From Chelatococcus sp. HY11 (GTDB taxonomy: Bacteria; Pseudomonadota; Alphaproteobacteria; Rhizobiales; Beijerinckiaceae), in contig NZ_JAHBRX010000001.1 of assembly GCF_018398335.1 (NCBI RefSeq), positions 558,001-622,000 on the forward strand: a DNA stretch of 64,000 nucleotides, given 5' to 3'. Position numbers and translations under genes: made by a program. Shown in pieces: positions 28,865 to 36,579 of this stretch; the stretch's first letter is position 1, and every line of letters begins with the position of its first letter. Under the pieces are notes generated by a model. It had not been told where the DNA came from, ran no database searches, and saw nothing but the letters and a program-made list of their open reading frames with translations.

Positions 28865-28895
28865 CGTGGACGGAAACGCCACGCTGCCGTGCTTT
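28854..28895 (+). terminator. Probable terminator after the ankyrin gene
   Basis: GCACGG and GCGTGG (28854-28869) pair with CCACGC and CCGTGC (28879-28892) with a small asymmetric interior loop, followed by TTT. It lies directly after the ankyrin stop and before the protease gene. Confidence 0.55.
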
Positions 28896-28950
28896 GCGCG
28901 CAATCTCGGAGCAGCTTATAGCTCTGGCACGACAACAGGAATTTTCGCCG

Positions 28951-30354
28951 ATGCTTCGTACTTTCGCTTGTGCTTCAGCGCTCGCCTTGCTGGTGACCTC
29001 CTTGCCGGCGGCGGCCCAGCAGCGCGCGGTGCCCGAGAACCGTGCCCAGGTGCAGTTCTCGCTGGCGCCCGTGGTCAAGCAGGTGACCCCCGCCGTGGTC
29101 AATGTCTATGGCGCGCGGGTTGAAAAGCGGCCGCAGAACCCTTTCTTCGACGATCCCTTCTTTCGCCGCTTCTTCGGCGACGACGGCTTCGGGGTGCCCC
29201 AGGACCGGGTGCAGCGCTCGCTCGGTTCGGGTGTGATCGTCGATGCGAACGGGCTCGTCATCACCAACAACCACGTCATCGAGAATATGACCGAGGTCAA
29301 GGTAGCCCTGGCGGACAAGCGCGAGTTCGAGGCGGAGATCGTGCTGCGTGATCCACGCAGTGACCTCGCCGTCCTGCGGATGAAGGGGAAGGGGCCGTTC
29401 CCCACCGCGCCGCTGGGCAGCGACGACACCATGGAAGTGGGCGATTTCGTCATCGCCATCGGCAATCCCTTCGGTGTCGGCCAGACTGTCACCCAGGGCA
29501 TCGTCTCGGCGCTCGCCCGCACGCAGGTCGGCATCAGCGATTTCCAGTCCTTCATCCAGACCGACGCCGCGATCAATCCCGGCAATTCCGGTGGGCCGCT
29601 GGTCGACGCGAGCGGGCATGTGATCGGCATCAACACCGCGATCTTTTCGCGCTCCGGCGGCAGCATGGGGATTGGCTTCGCCGTGCCGGCGGCGATGGTG
29701 CGCACGGTCCTCGCCTCTGCCAGGGAAGGCGGCAAGTCGGTGCGGCGTCCCTGGTTCGGCGGGCGGCTGCAGACGGTCTCGGCTGACATCGCGGAGAGCA
29801 TGGGCATGGACCGGCCGACCGGCGCGCTCGTGGTCTCGACCCTGCCGGGCAGTCCCGCGAGTGCCGCAGGCCTCAAGACAGGCGATGTGATCATCGCGGT
29901 CGACGGGCAGCCTGTCGAGGATCCGGACGGTTTCGGATACCGCTTCGCCACCCGGCCCTTGGGTGGCCATGCGAACCTCACCATCCTGCGGGGTGGCAAG
30001 CGCTCGGATGTCTCCTTGGACCTTGCGGCCGCTCCTGAGAAGCCCGCCCGGGATCCAATGACGATCGCCAGCAATTCACCGCTGCGTGGCGCAACGATCG
30101 TCAATCTGTCGCCGGCTGTCGCGGAGGAACTGTCCGTGCAGGGCCTGGGCAAGGGCGTCGTGCTTCAGGAACTCGAACAAGGCTCGGCGGCGCAACGGCT
30201 CGGCTTTCAGATCGGAGACGCTATTCTCGCGGTCAATGGCGACGAGGTCGAGACGACGCGCGACCTTGACAGGGCGATGCGCAGCCGCCCGAATTACTGG
30301 CAGATCACCATCAATCGCAAGGGACAGGTGCTCACCACCATGTTCGGCGGTTAG
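28951..30354 (+). CDS. Periplasmic serine protease of the DegP/HtrA family
   Basis: 467-residue envelope quality-control protease. A signal peptide (MLRTFACASALALLVTSLPAAA) precedes a trypsin-like domain with catalytic His108 (TNNHVIE), Asp138 (RSDLAVL) and Ser213 (GNSGGP). Two PDZ domains follow, from about residue 270 and about residue 375. The ATG at 28951 gives a proper signal peptide; an ATG 57 bases upstream would bury it. The spacing to a weak AACAGGA is long. The asparagine/phenylalanine-rich loop FFDDPFFRRFFGDD after the first strand is typical of DegQ/MucD-like members. Confidence 0.95.
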   Translation: MLRTFACASALALLVTSLPAAAQQRAVPENRAQVQFSLAPVVKQVTPAVVNVYGARVEKRPQNPFFDDPFFRRFFGDDGFGVPQDRVQRSLGSGVIVDANGLVITNNHVIENMTEVKVALADKREFEAEIVLRDPRSDLAVLRMKGKGPFPTAPLGSDDTMEVGDFVIAIGNPFGVGQTVTQGIVSALARTQVGISDFQSFIQTDAAINPGNSGGPLVDASGHVIGINTAIFSRSGGSMGIGFAVPAAMVRTVLASAREGGKSVRRPWFGGRLQTVSADIAESMGMDRPTGALVVSTLPGSPASAAGLKTGDVIIAVDGQPVEDPDGFGYRFATRPLGGHANLTILRGGKRSDVSLDLAAAPEKPARDPMTIASNSPLRGATIVNLSPAVAEELSVQGLGKGVVLQELEQGSAAQRLGFQIGDAILAVNGDEVETTRDLDRAMRSRPNYWQITINRKGQVLTTMFGG

Positions 30355-30406
30355 CCTGCCGGCGGACGCGATCGCCTTGGATCGCCTTAGGGACTGGAAT
30401 AGATCC

Positions 30407-30430
30407 ATGTCTGATCTTCGCAATGTGTGA
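30407..30430 (+). CDS. Possible leader peptide uORF1 of rarA
   Basis: A seven-residue ORF, MSDLRNV, created by the first copy of the 16-bp repeat. Its end overlaps the start of the second mini-ORF by 8 bases. No clear Shine-Dalgarno is seen, so expression is speculative; it is listed because of its position. Confidence 0.25.
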   Translation: MSDLRNV

Positions 30431-30446
30431 TCTTCTCGATGTCTGA
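30423..30446 (+). CDS. Possible leader peptide uORF2 of rarA
   Basis: A seven-residue ORF, MCDLLDV, created by the second repeat copy. Its last 8 bases overlap the rarA start codon at 30439. Reinitiation or coupling could tune RarA synthesis; this is inference. Confidence 0.25.
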   Translation: MCDLLDV

Positions 30447-31752
30447 TCTCTTCGCATCAGCGGGTCTTGACCGCGGGGCGCCCCGCCCGCTGGCGGATCG
30501 CCTGCGCCCGCAGCGGCTGAGCGAGGTCGTGGGCCAGGATCATCTCGTCGGGCCGGACGGCGCGCTCACGCGTCTGCTGCGATCGGGCTCTATCGGCAGC
30601 CTCATCTTCTGGGGACCACCGGGGACGGGCAAGACGACGGTCGCGCGGCTCCTCGCCCATGAGACGGATCTCGTGTTCGAGCCCATGTCTGCGATCTTTT
30701 CCGGCGTCGGAGACCTGAAGAAGACCTTCGACGTCGCGCGTGGCCGCCGGGCGGTCGGGCAGGGCACGTTGCTGTTCGTCGACGAGATCCACCGCTTCAA
30801 CCGCGCGCAGCTCGACGCCTTCCTGCCGGTCATGGAGGATGGCACGATCACGCTCGTCGGCGCGACGACGGAAAACCCTTCCTTCGAGCTGAACGCCGCG
30901 CTTTTGTCGCGGGCGCGGGTGATGACCTTCCGCGCCCTTGATGAGAATGCGATTCAGGGATTGCTCGCAAGGGCCGAGGAAATCGAGGGAAAACCACTTC
31001 CACTCGACGAGGGCGCAAGGCTCGCGCTGGTCCACATGGCCGATGGCGACGGCCGGGCATCGCTGACGCTTGCCGAGGAAATCTGGCGCGCCGCCGGCGA
31101 GGGCGAGGTGTTCACCGCCGCCGCGTTGCAGGAGGTGGTGCAGCGCCGCGCGCCTATCTATGACAAGGCGCAGGAGGGGCACTACAACCTTATCTCCGCG
31201 CTGCACAAGACCATCCGTGGGTCAGATCCGGACGCCGCGCTCTACTATCTCGCGCGCATGCTCGACGCAGGGGAGGATCCGTTGTTCCTCGCCCGCCGGC
31301 TGGTACGCATGGCGGTGGAGGACATCGGCCTCGCTGATCCGCAGGCGCTGGTCGTCGCCAACGCGGCGAAGGACGCCTATGATTTTCTCGGCACGCCCGA
31401 GGGCGAGCTCGCGCTGGCGCAGACGGTGATCTATCTGGCGACAGCGCCGAAGTCGAATGCCGCCTACAAGGCCTTCAGCGCCGCCAAGGCCGTCGCGAAG
31501 CAGGGCGGCTCGCTGATGCCGCCGAAGGTCATTCTCAATGCCCCGACCCGCTTCATGAAGGGCGAGGGCTACGGCGCCGGCTATGCCTATGACCATGACG
31601 AGCCCGATGCCTTCTCAGGCCAGGACTATTGGCCCGAGGCGCTCGGGCGCCAGCATTTCTATGCGCCTGTCGAGCGTGGTTTCGAGCGTGAGATCCGCAA
31701 GCGGCTCGACTGGTGGGAGAAGCTCAGGGCCGAGCGGCGAGGCCAGTCATGA
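30439..31752 (+). CDS. rarA: Replication-associated recombination ATPase RarA (MgsA)
   Basis: 437-residue AAA+ ATPase related to clamp loaders and RuvB, acting at stalled replication forks. The Walker A motif is GPPGTGKTT at residues 59-67 and Walker B is LLFVDEIHRFNRAQ. The sensor-1 region reads VGATTENPSFELN. The C-terminal tetramerisation region includes DPDAALYYLARMLDAGEDPLFLARRLVRMAVEDIG. The start MSDLFASAG at 30439 is the usual N-terminus; an in-frame GTG at 30427 is the alternative. The start codon is the last unit of a threefold 16-bp repeat. It converges with the lipoprotein gene, 3 bases away. Confidence 0.95.
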   Translation: MSDLFASAGLDRGAPRPLADRLRPQRLSEVVGQDHLVGPDGALTRLLRSGSIGSLIFWGPPGTGKTTVARLLAHETDLVFEPMSAIFSGVGDLKKTFDVARGRRAVGQGTLLFVDEIHRFNRAQLDAFLPVMEDGTITLVGATTENPSFELNAALLSRARVMTFRALDENAIQGLLARAEEIEGKPLPLDEGARLALVHMADGDGRASLTLAEEIWRAAGEGEVFTAAALQEVVQRRAPIYDKAQEGHYNLISALHKTIRGSDPDAALYYLARMLDAGEDPLFLARRLVRMAVEDIGLADPQALVVANAAKDAYDFLGTPEGELALAQTVIYLATAPKSNAAYKAFSAAKAVAKQGGSLMPPKVILNAPTRFMKGEGYGAGYAYDHDEPDAFSGQDYWPEALGRQHFYAPVERGFEREIRKRLDWWEKLRAERRGQS

Positions 31753-31755
31753 GGT

Positions 31756-32088
31756 TCAGCAACGCTTGGCTTCCATCAAGCCTATCAGCACGCGATTGCG
31801 CGCCTCCAGCGCCTCGACCTCGGCCTTCTCGTAGCTTTTCAGATCCATGAAGAACAAGGCGGGCGGGAACAACAGCCCTCCCACGCCAACGACGGCGTTT
31901 TTGCCATTGTTGGTCGCCCGCTCGCCGATCTTGGTGGAAATCTGCGTCGCGTTGGCCTGATACTCCGCCAAGAGAGAGGAGCACGTGCTCGTTGCATCTG
32001 TTGGGGACGTTGCGGCAACAGGGTGGGCTTCGCGCCCCCCGCAGCCGGCGAGCAAAACGATCGGCACCAAAAACGCGATGATTTTCAC
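31756..32088 (-). CDS. Small lipoprotein of unknown function
   Basis: About 110 residues. From the GTG at 32088 the product begins with a hydrophobic signal and the lipobox LLAGC, so it should be lipidated at that cysteine and anchored in the envelope. An ATG at 32118 would add ten residues; neither start has a strong Shine-Dalgarno, though GGGA precedes the GTG. A second hydrophobic stretch (AVVGVGGLLFPPALFFMDL) may contact the membrane, followed by a charged helical C-terminus ending in Cys. I do not recognise a family. Convergent with rarA. Confidence 0.7.
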   Translation of the reverse strand: MKIIAFLVPIVLLAGCGGREAHPVAATSPTDATSTCSSLLAEYQANATQISTKIGERATNNGKNAVVGVGGLLFPPALFFMDLKSYEKAEVEALEARNRVLIGLMEAKRC

Positions 32089-32251
32089 GGCAGAATCCCA
32101 CAAAATCTGATGCCTCATGGATCACAGCGATGTTTTTCATTTCGACGCATCGGCTGTTGGGAAGCTTGCGTTTGATGCCCTGCCTGCATGCTGGCCGCGG
32201 TTTTCTTGGCGCGCTACACAAGGGCGGCTTTAGATTGATCAAGGTCCTTTC

Positions 32252-32635
32252 ATGCAATCGCTGCTGCTTGTGTTTCTGGGAGCGGGTCTCGGAGGATGCC
32301 TTAGGCATCTCGTCAATACGGGCGTCGGCCGCCTGTTTGGCGCTCAGTTTCCCTGGGGGATTTTTGTCATCAACGTGACGGGTTCGCTCGTCATGGGGCT
32401 CGTCGCCGGCTGGCTGGCCTTCAAAACAGAGGTCGACTGGTCACAATCCGTGCGTTTGTTCATGGCAACCGGCGTGTTGGGCGGCTATACGACTTTCTCG
32501 TCCTTTTCCCTCGATGCCGTGGTGCTATGGGAGCGGGGTGAGTGGATCCCGGCCCTGGGCTATATCCTGGGCTCCGTTGTCATTTCGATTCTGGCGCTCG
32601 CTGCGGGGCTTGCCATTGTCCGGAACCTTGCGTGA
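32252..32635 (+). CDS. crcB: Fluoride ion channel CrcB/Fluc
   Basis: 127-residue membrane protein with four predicted helices; Fluc dimers export fluoride. The family signatures GGCLRHLVN near residue 15, FPWGIFVINVTGSLVMGL near 35 and the polar-track sequence GGYTTFSSFSLD near 77-88 are all present. AAGG upstream of the ATG serves as ribosome-binding site. I looked for a fluoride riboswitch upstream and did not see its conserved core. The rluC-family gene starts 10 bases downstream. Confidence 0.95.
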   Translation: MQSLLLVFLGAGLGGCLRHLVNTGVGRLFGAQFPWGIFVINVTGSLVMGLVAGWLAFKTEVDWSQSVRLFMATGVLGGYTTFSSFSLDAVVLWERGEWIPALGYILGSVVISILALAAGLAIVRNLA

Positions 32636-32645
32636 GAAGCTTTCC

Positions 32646-34169
32646 ATGAGTGAGAACAAGGGCAGGCCGCCGCGTGGCCGGAGTAGTGGCTCGAAGGGGC
32701 AGGGTAGCGGTTCCACCTCCGGACGCGCGCCGTCGCCGCGAGGCGCTGGTTTGAGGGGGGCATCTGCGCCCAAGGGAATCTATGCGTCCAAGGGCCCCTA
32801 TGCGCCGAAGGGTGCGGCTGGCGGCGAGCCACGCGTTGCGCGCTCGACCGAGAGACGCAGCATGCCGCGAGAGGCCTACGGCGAGGCAGACGCTTTTGAA
32901 GCAGGCTCGACGAAGCCTCGCCAGCGGTCTTCCCGGCCATCGACCAACGCGTCGAAGCCGGCGGCAGGCGACCGGCGCTCCCGCGCCGCAAGCGATAGTG
33001 CCGAGGATCGTCGTTCGCATGATGGGAAGCCCGCCCGCAAGGCTCCGTCGCAGGCGCGGTCAGCCTCCACGGCCTCGAATGTCTCGCCCAAGCAGAACTC
33101 GCCCAAGCAGAACTCGCCCAAACAGAATTCGCCCAAGCAAAGGCAGAAGGCTGAGGCGACCGAGACCCTGGCGACCGGCGTGCAGACGCTCGTCGTGACG
33201 CCTGACGAGGCGGATATGCGGGTCGACCGCTTCCTTGTGGCGCGTTTCCCGCAACTCGCCTTCACCCATATCCAGCGGATCGTCCGCAAGGGCGAGCTGC
33301 GCATCGACGGTAAGCGCGCCAAGCCCAATGAGCGGCTGGCTTCAGGCCAATCCGTCCGCATCCCGCCGCTCAAGCTCGAGGAGCGGCGAGCGCCCGTGCG
33401 CGCGGCCGGTCGTGATCAGGAGGACGCTGAGTTCCTGAAGTCCATCACGCTCTATGAAGACAGTGACGTGATGGTCCTCAACAAGCCGATGGGACTGGCC
33501 GTTCAGGGTGGCTCCGGCACCACGCGGCATGTCGATGGCCTGCTTGAGGCCCTGCGTGACGCCGACGGTCAGAAGCCGCGCCTTGTGCACCGCCTCGACA
33601 AGGACACCGCTGGCTGCCTCGTGATCGCCAAGACGCGGCTTGCAGCATCGACGCTTGCCAAGACCTTCCGGTCACGTTCCGCCCGCAAGATCTATTGGGC
33701 GCTGGTGGCGGGCGTGCCGCGCGTGAAGCAGGGCCGCATTTCCACCTATCTGGCCAAGGAGGAGGCCCTCGACGGCGATGCCCGCATGCGCGTTGCCCGG
33801 CACGGGGACGACGGCGCCAGCCACGCTGTGACCTACTATGCGCTCGTCGATACGATGGCGCAGAAGCTCGCCTGGCTTTCGCTGAAACCGGTCACCGGGC
33901 GCACGCACCAGCTGCGCGCCCATACCGCCCATATCGGCCATCCCATCGTCGGCGATCCCAAATATTTCGACATCGAGAACTGGGAGCTGCCCGGCGGCAT
34001 CCAGAAGAAGCTGCATCTCCTTGCACGCCGCATCGTCATTCCGCATCCGCGCACCGGCAAACCCATCGATGTCACGGCGCCTCTGCCGCCGCATATGCAG
34101 CAGACGTGGAACCTGCTGGGCTTCGATACCAGCCTGTACGATCCAATCGTCGAGGCGCCGGAGGAGTAA
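32646..34169 (+). CDS. RluC/RluD-family rRNA pseudouridine synthase with long disordered N-terminus
   Basis: 507 residues. Residues 1 to about 180 are low-complexity, rich in Ser, Lys, Arg, Gly and Pro, and include the pentapeptide repeat SPKQN. An S4 RNA-binding domain starts near residue 190 (MRVDRFLVARFPQ). The catalytic domain follows with the motif HRLDKDTAG (catalytic Asp318) and the later VTGRTHQLRAH. The product is probably a 23S rRNA uridine isomerase of the RluC type; the exact target site cannot be told from sequence. The ATG at 32646 lies 10 bases after crcB. Most family members are 300-340 residues, so the N-terminal extension is unusual. Confidence 0.9.
   Translation: MSENKGRPPRGRSSGSKGQGSGSTSGRAPSPRGAGLRGASAPKGIYASKGPYAPKGAAGGEPRVARSTERRSMPREAYGEADAFEAGSTKPRQRSSRPSTNASKPAAGDRRSRAASDSAEDRRSHDGKPARKAPSQARSASTASNVSPKQNSPKQNSPKQNSPKQRQKAEATETLATGVQTLVVTPDEADMRVDRFLVARFPQLAFTHIQRIVRKGELRIDGKRAKPNERLASGQSVRIPPLKLEERRAPVRAAGRDQEDAEFLKSITLYEDSDVMVLNKPMGLAVQGGSGTTRHVDGLLEALRDADGQKPRLVHRLDKDTAGCLVIAKTRLAASTLAKTFRSRSARKIYWALVAGVPRVKQGRISTYLAKEEALDGDARMRVARHGDDGASHAVTYYALVDTMAQKLAWLSLKPVTGRTHQLRAHTAHIGHPIVGDPKYFDIENWELPGGIQKKLHLLARRIVIPHPRTGKPIDVTAPLPPHMQQTWNLLGFDTSLYDPIVEAPEE
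33084..33143. repeat. 15-bp in-frame tandem repeat in the pseudouridine synthase gene
   Basis: Units of TCGCCCAAGCAGAAC start at 33084, 33099, 33114 and (partial) 33129. They encode SPKQN repeats in the disordered N-terminal region, just before the S4 domain. Confidence 0.85.
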
Positions 34170-34196
34170 GCCGTGCGGCTGCGTTTGGCAGTCTCT

Positions 34197-34221
34197 TGAC
34201 CTTCCCACGGGGGAGGCCGTG
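34197..34221 (+). promoter_or_regulatory. Possible MerR/CueR-type operator upstream of the DUF305 gene
   Basis: TTGACC at 34197 overlaps a dyad, CCTTCCC ACG GGGGAGG, that resembles the ACCTTCC...GGAAGGT operators of copper-sensing MerR regulators. The half-site spacing differs from the E. coli copA operator and no good -10 is seen at 19-20 bases. Proposed because DUF305 proteins are often metal-linked. Confidence 0.25.
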
Positions 34222-34278
34222 ACCTGACCGGGACTCGGTAATGCCAGAAGGCGTTTCCGCAGGCTACGGGAGACACGG

Positions 34279-34662
34279 ATGTCCTTTCAATCGCAGTTCA
34301 TTGCCGCCGCCGCCATCCTCGCAACGCTGGCCGTGCAGCCCGCGCTTGCGCAGCCAGCCAATCCGCATGCGGGCCATGGTGCGCCTGCGCAGGCCGCCCC
34401 CGCCGCGTCGCCTTCCACGAAAGCCTATGAGGCGGCCAATGCCGCGATGCATGGCGCGATGAGCATTCCTTACACCGGAAATGCGGACGTCGATTTCGTC
34501 CGCCAGATGATCCCGCATCACGAGGGCGCCGTGGCCATGGCGAAGATCGTGCTGGAGCACGGCAAGGATCCACAGATCCGCAAGCTCGCCGAAGAGATCG
34601 TCGCCGCGCAGGACAAGGAAATCGCCTTCATGCAGGGCTGGCTCGCCAAACAGGGTAAGTGA
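34279..34662 (+). CDS. Periplasmic DUF305 (CopM-like) protein
   Basis: 127-residue exported protein with signal peptide ending in PALAQ near residue 25, then an Ala/Pro/His linker (NPHAGHGAPAQ) and the DUF305 helical domain with its hallmark VDFVRQMIPHHEGAVAMAKIVL. The conserved HH pair and several Met residues suggest metal (possibly copper) binding; this is known for some relatives and only inferred here. Its stop codon lies inside a 20-bp tandem repeat. Confidence 0.9.
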   Translation: MSFQSQFIAAAAILATLAVQPALAQPANPHAGHGAPAQAAPAASPSTKAYEAANAAMHGAMSIPYTGNADVDFVRQMIPHHEGAVAMAKIVLEHGKDPQIRKLAEEIVAAQDKEIAFMQGWLAKQGK

Positions 34663-34709
34663 TGACCCGACAAAGCAAGTGACGACCCGACAGGGCAAGT
34701 GTGACGGCT
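34650..34709. repeat. 20-bp tandem repeat over the DUF305 gene stop
   Basis: ACAGGGTAAGTGATGACCCG at 34650-34669 is followed by ACAAAGCAAGTGACGACCCG at 34670-34689 and a third, degenerate copy from 34690. The natural stop TGA lies in the first copy. Confidence 0.8.
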
Positions 34710-34867
34710 GAGGCGAACAGCAAAAGCGCGCCAGCCAGGCCGGCGGGGTGTTTTTCCACAGGCGCGCCTCCCGTGCCCCTCCTGCGGACGTTTCTTGGCC
34801 AACAGGAGAGATCGCGGTTAAAGAGAGGGATGCCGCCAGCCTTGCGTTGATAAGGAACAGCCTCCCC

Positions 34868-35596
34868 ATGCCGCCTGAATCGCCTTCCCCCGCTCTCCCG
34901 AAGCGCTTCTACACCGTGGCTGGCGTGGACGCGCGGCCGGACGGTTTTGCGCTGGTGCTCGACGGACGCGGCGCGCGGACACCGGGGCGCAAGCCGCTCC
35001 AGTTTCCAACGCAGGCGATGGCCGAGGCTGTCGCCGCCGAATGGGCTGCGCAGGACGATGTCATCGATCCACGCCGGATGCCGCTGACCAGGCTCGCCAA
35101 TTCAGCCATCGACGGGGTGGCTGACAATGGGGAGGCGGTCGCCGCCGAGGTCGTCCGCTATGCGGGCTCCGATCTCCTCTGCTACCGCGCCGATCATCCG
35201 GAGAAACTCGTCGCGCGTCAGGTGGCGCTGTGGGACCCGGTCCTCGATTGGGCGAGGGCGGAGCTCGGGGCGCGTTTCATTCTCGCGGAAGGGGTGATGC
35301 ATGTGGAGCAGCCGGCTGCGGCTCTTGCTGCGGTGGCGGCGCGGGTCGCAACCTATCCCACACCCTTCGCCCTGGCCGCGCTCAATGTGATGACGACGCT
35401 CAGCGGCTCGGTGTTGCTGGCGCTGGCCGTCGCCGAGGGGCATCTGTCGCCGGGCGAGGCCTGGACGGCGGCCCATGTGGACGAGGATGCCCAGATCGAA
35501 GTCTGGGGCGAGGATGAGGAAGCCAGCGCCCGGCGCGAAGCGCGCTGGCTCGACTTCGCCGCCGCCGCCCATCTGTTCGCCCTGTCGCGCGCGTGA
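34868..35596 (+). CDS. ATP12-family F1-ATPase assembly chaperone
   Basis: 242-residue protein of the ATP12 family, which chaperones the F1 alpha subunit in mitochondria; alphaproteobacteria carry the ancestral form. Visible blocks are KRFYTVAGVD at the start, LDGRGARTPGRKPL, RMPLTRLANSAIDGV and the long C-terminal stretch with WDPVLDWARAELGARF and LSPGEAWTAAHVDEDAQIEVWGEDEEA. The ATG at 34868 with AAGGA upstream matches the family N-terminus. The C-terminus converges with the glycosyltransferase gene, 11 bases away. Confidence 0.9.
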   Translation: MPPESPSPALPKRFYTVAGVDARPDGFALVLDGRGARTPGRKPLQFPTQAMAEAVAAEWAAQDDVIDPRRMPLTRLANSAIDGVADNGEAVAAEVVRYAGSDLLCYRADHPEKLVARQVALWDPVLDWARAELGARFILAEGVMHVEQPAAALAAVAARVATYPTPFALAALNVMTTLSGSVLLALAVAEGHLSPGEAWTAAHVDEDAQIEVWGEDEEASARREARWLDFAAAAHLFALSRA

Positions 35597-35607
35597 TCTG
35601 AATGTGA

Positions 35608-36579
35608 TCAGGGCCAGCCCGATGGGGTGTCGGCGAAGGCCTGGGTTCTGAGATAGGCGAGGAGCCTCCGGCGAAAAGCCGTGAAGGCCGCTGACAACGG
35701 CGTGGGCTCCCGCAAGGCATGAGGTGAGGGCAGGGCGTCGTTCGCCCAGGGCGTGGCCGCAAAACCCTCCCGATAGATCCGCGCGAAGCGATCCTCGCCC
35801 GCCCAGTCCATGAAGTGCCAGGGCTTTGGATGATTGACGAAATGCATCACCACCGGCGCGATCAGCGCTTCCAGATCGAGAAGCTGGAAGTCCCCCATGA
35901 AGTTGTAGCGGGGTGACAGGGCAAGCCAATTGCCCTGCAGCACCGCGTTGAGGGCGCTTTGATCGTGGAACAGGCAGCGTGCCGGCGCAGCCGTGAGAAA
36001 GGCGAGTGCCTTCTCCGTGACGGCTTGTTCACGCCACGCCTCCGGATCGATGACGAGAAGGCCGGAGTTGAAGTAGGGCTGGGCGAGCGGCAAGCCGAGG
36101 CCGGCGCGATAGGCGCGGAATTCCGCCGTCAGCGGCCCGTCCTCGAAATCCTTGAGGAAGATCATGTCAATGGCCGCGGCAACCGGGCACCCGGCAAGCT
36201 CCAGCCTGAGCAGGCGCGACAGGCCAGGACGCACGACCACCATGTCGGAATCGAGGTAGACGATGCGCCGGTAACGCTCGCCCAGCAGCGCCGGCAGGAA
36301 CAGCCGGCGATAAGCGGCCTGGGTGACATGCCGCCCGAGCGGGAGTGCGGCGGTCTCTGACGACCTCTCCCAGGGCAACAGGGTGATGCGCGCGCGCATA
36401 TCCGCCGGCAGGGCATCATAACCCGGCGCGATATCCTCCGCGTCGCAGAGGATGGCGATGTCGGCCGGCAGATCCCGCTCCGCCGCCAGGATGGAGCGGG
36501 CCGCGACGACGGCCGCCTTGAAATAGCGCGCGTCCGGAGTCAGGCAGAGGACGGCGCGGCGGTCGGGCGCGGGGATCAC
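35608..36579 (-). CDS. Glycosyltransferase family 8 protein
   Basis: 323-residue GT-A fold enzyme. The metal-binding DxD motif is in RIVYLDSDMVVVRP near residue 110, and the family-8 FNSGLLVIDPEAW stretch near residue 170. The later HDQSALNAVLQGNW and MHFVNHPKPWHF (metal-binding His) complete the pattern. It transfers a sugar from a nucleotide donor, probably for a surface glycan; the substrate is unknown. Its ATG overlaps the stop of the dipeptidase gene (4 bases), so the two are coupled. Confidence 0.9.
   Translation of the reverse strand: MIPAPDRRAVLCLTPDARYFKAAVVAARSILAAERDLPADIAILCDAEDIAPGYDALPADMRARITLLPWERSSETAALPLGRHVTQAAYRRLFLPALLGERYRRIVYLDSDMVVVRPGLSRLLRLELAGCPVAAAIDMIFLKDFEDGPLTAEFRAYRAGLGLPLAQPYFNSGLLVIDPEAWREQAVTEKALAFLTAAPARCLFHDQSALNAVLQGNWLALSPRYNFMGDFQLLDLEALIAPVVMHFVNHPKPWHFMDWAGEDRFARIYREGFAATPWANDALPSPHALREPTPLSAAFTAFRRRLLAYLRTQAFADTPSGWP

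Larger units (their letters stand above)
30407..30456. repeat. 16-bp tandem repeat, 3 copies, over the rarA start
   Basis: Units begin with ATGTCTGATCTTC at 30407, ATGTGTGATCTTC at 30423 and ATGTCTGATCTC at 30439. The third is the start of rarA. Each unit begins with ATG but in a different frame. A separate 10-bp duplication (GATCGCCTTG/GATCGCCTTA) sits at 30370-30389. Confidence 0.85.

Noticed and set aside
32119-32251. Possible fluoride riboswitch upstream of crcB
   Set aside because: The conserved fluoride-aptamer core is not recognisable in this leader.
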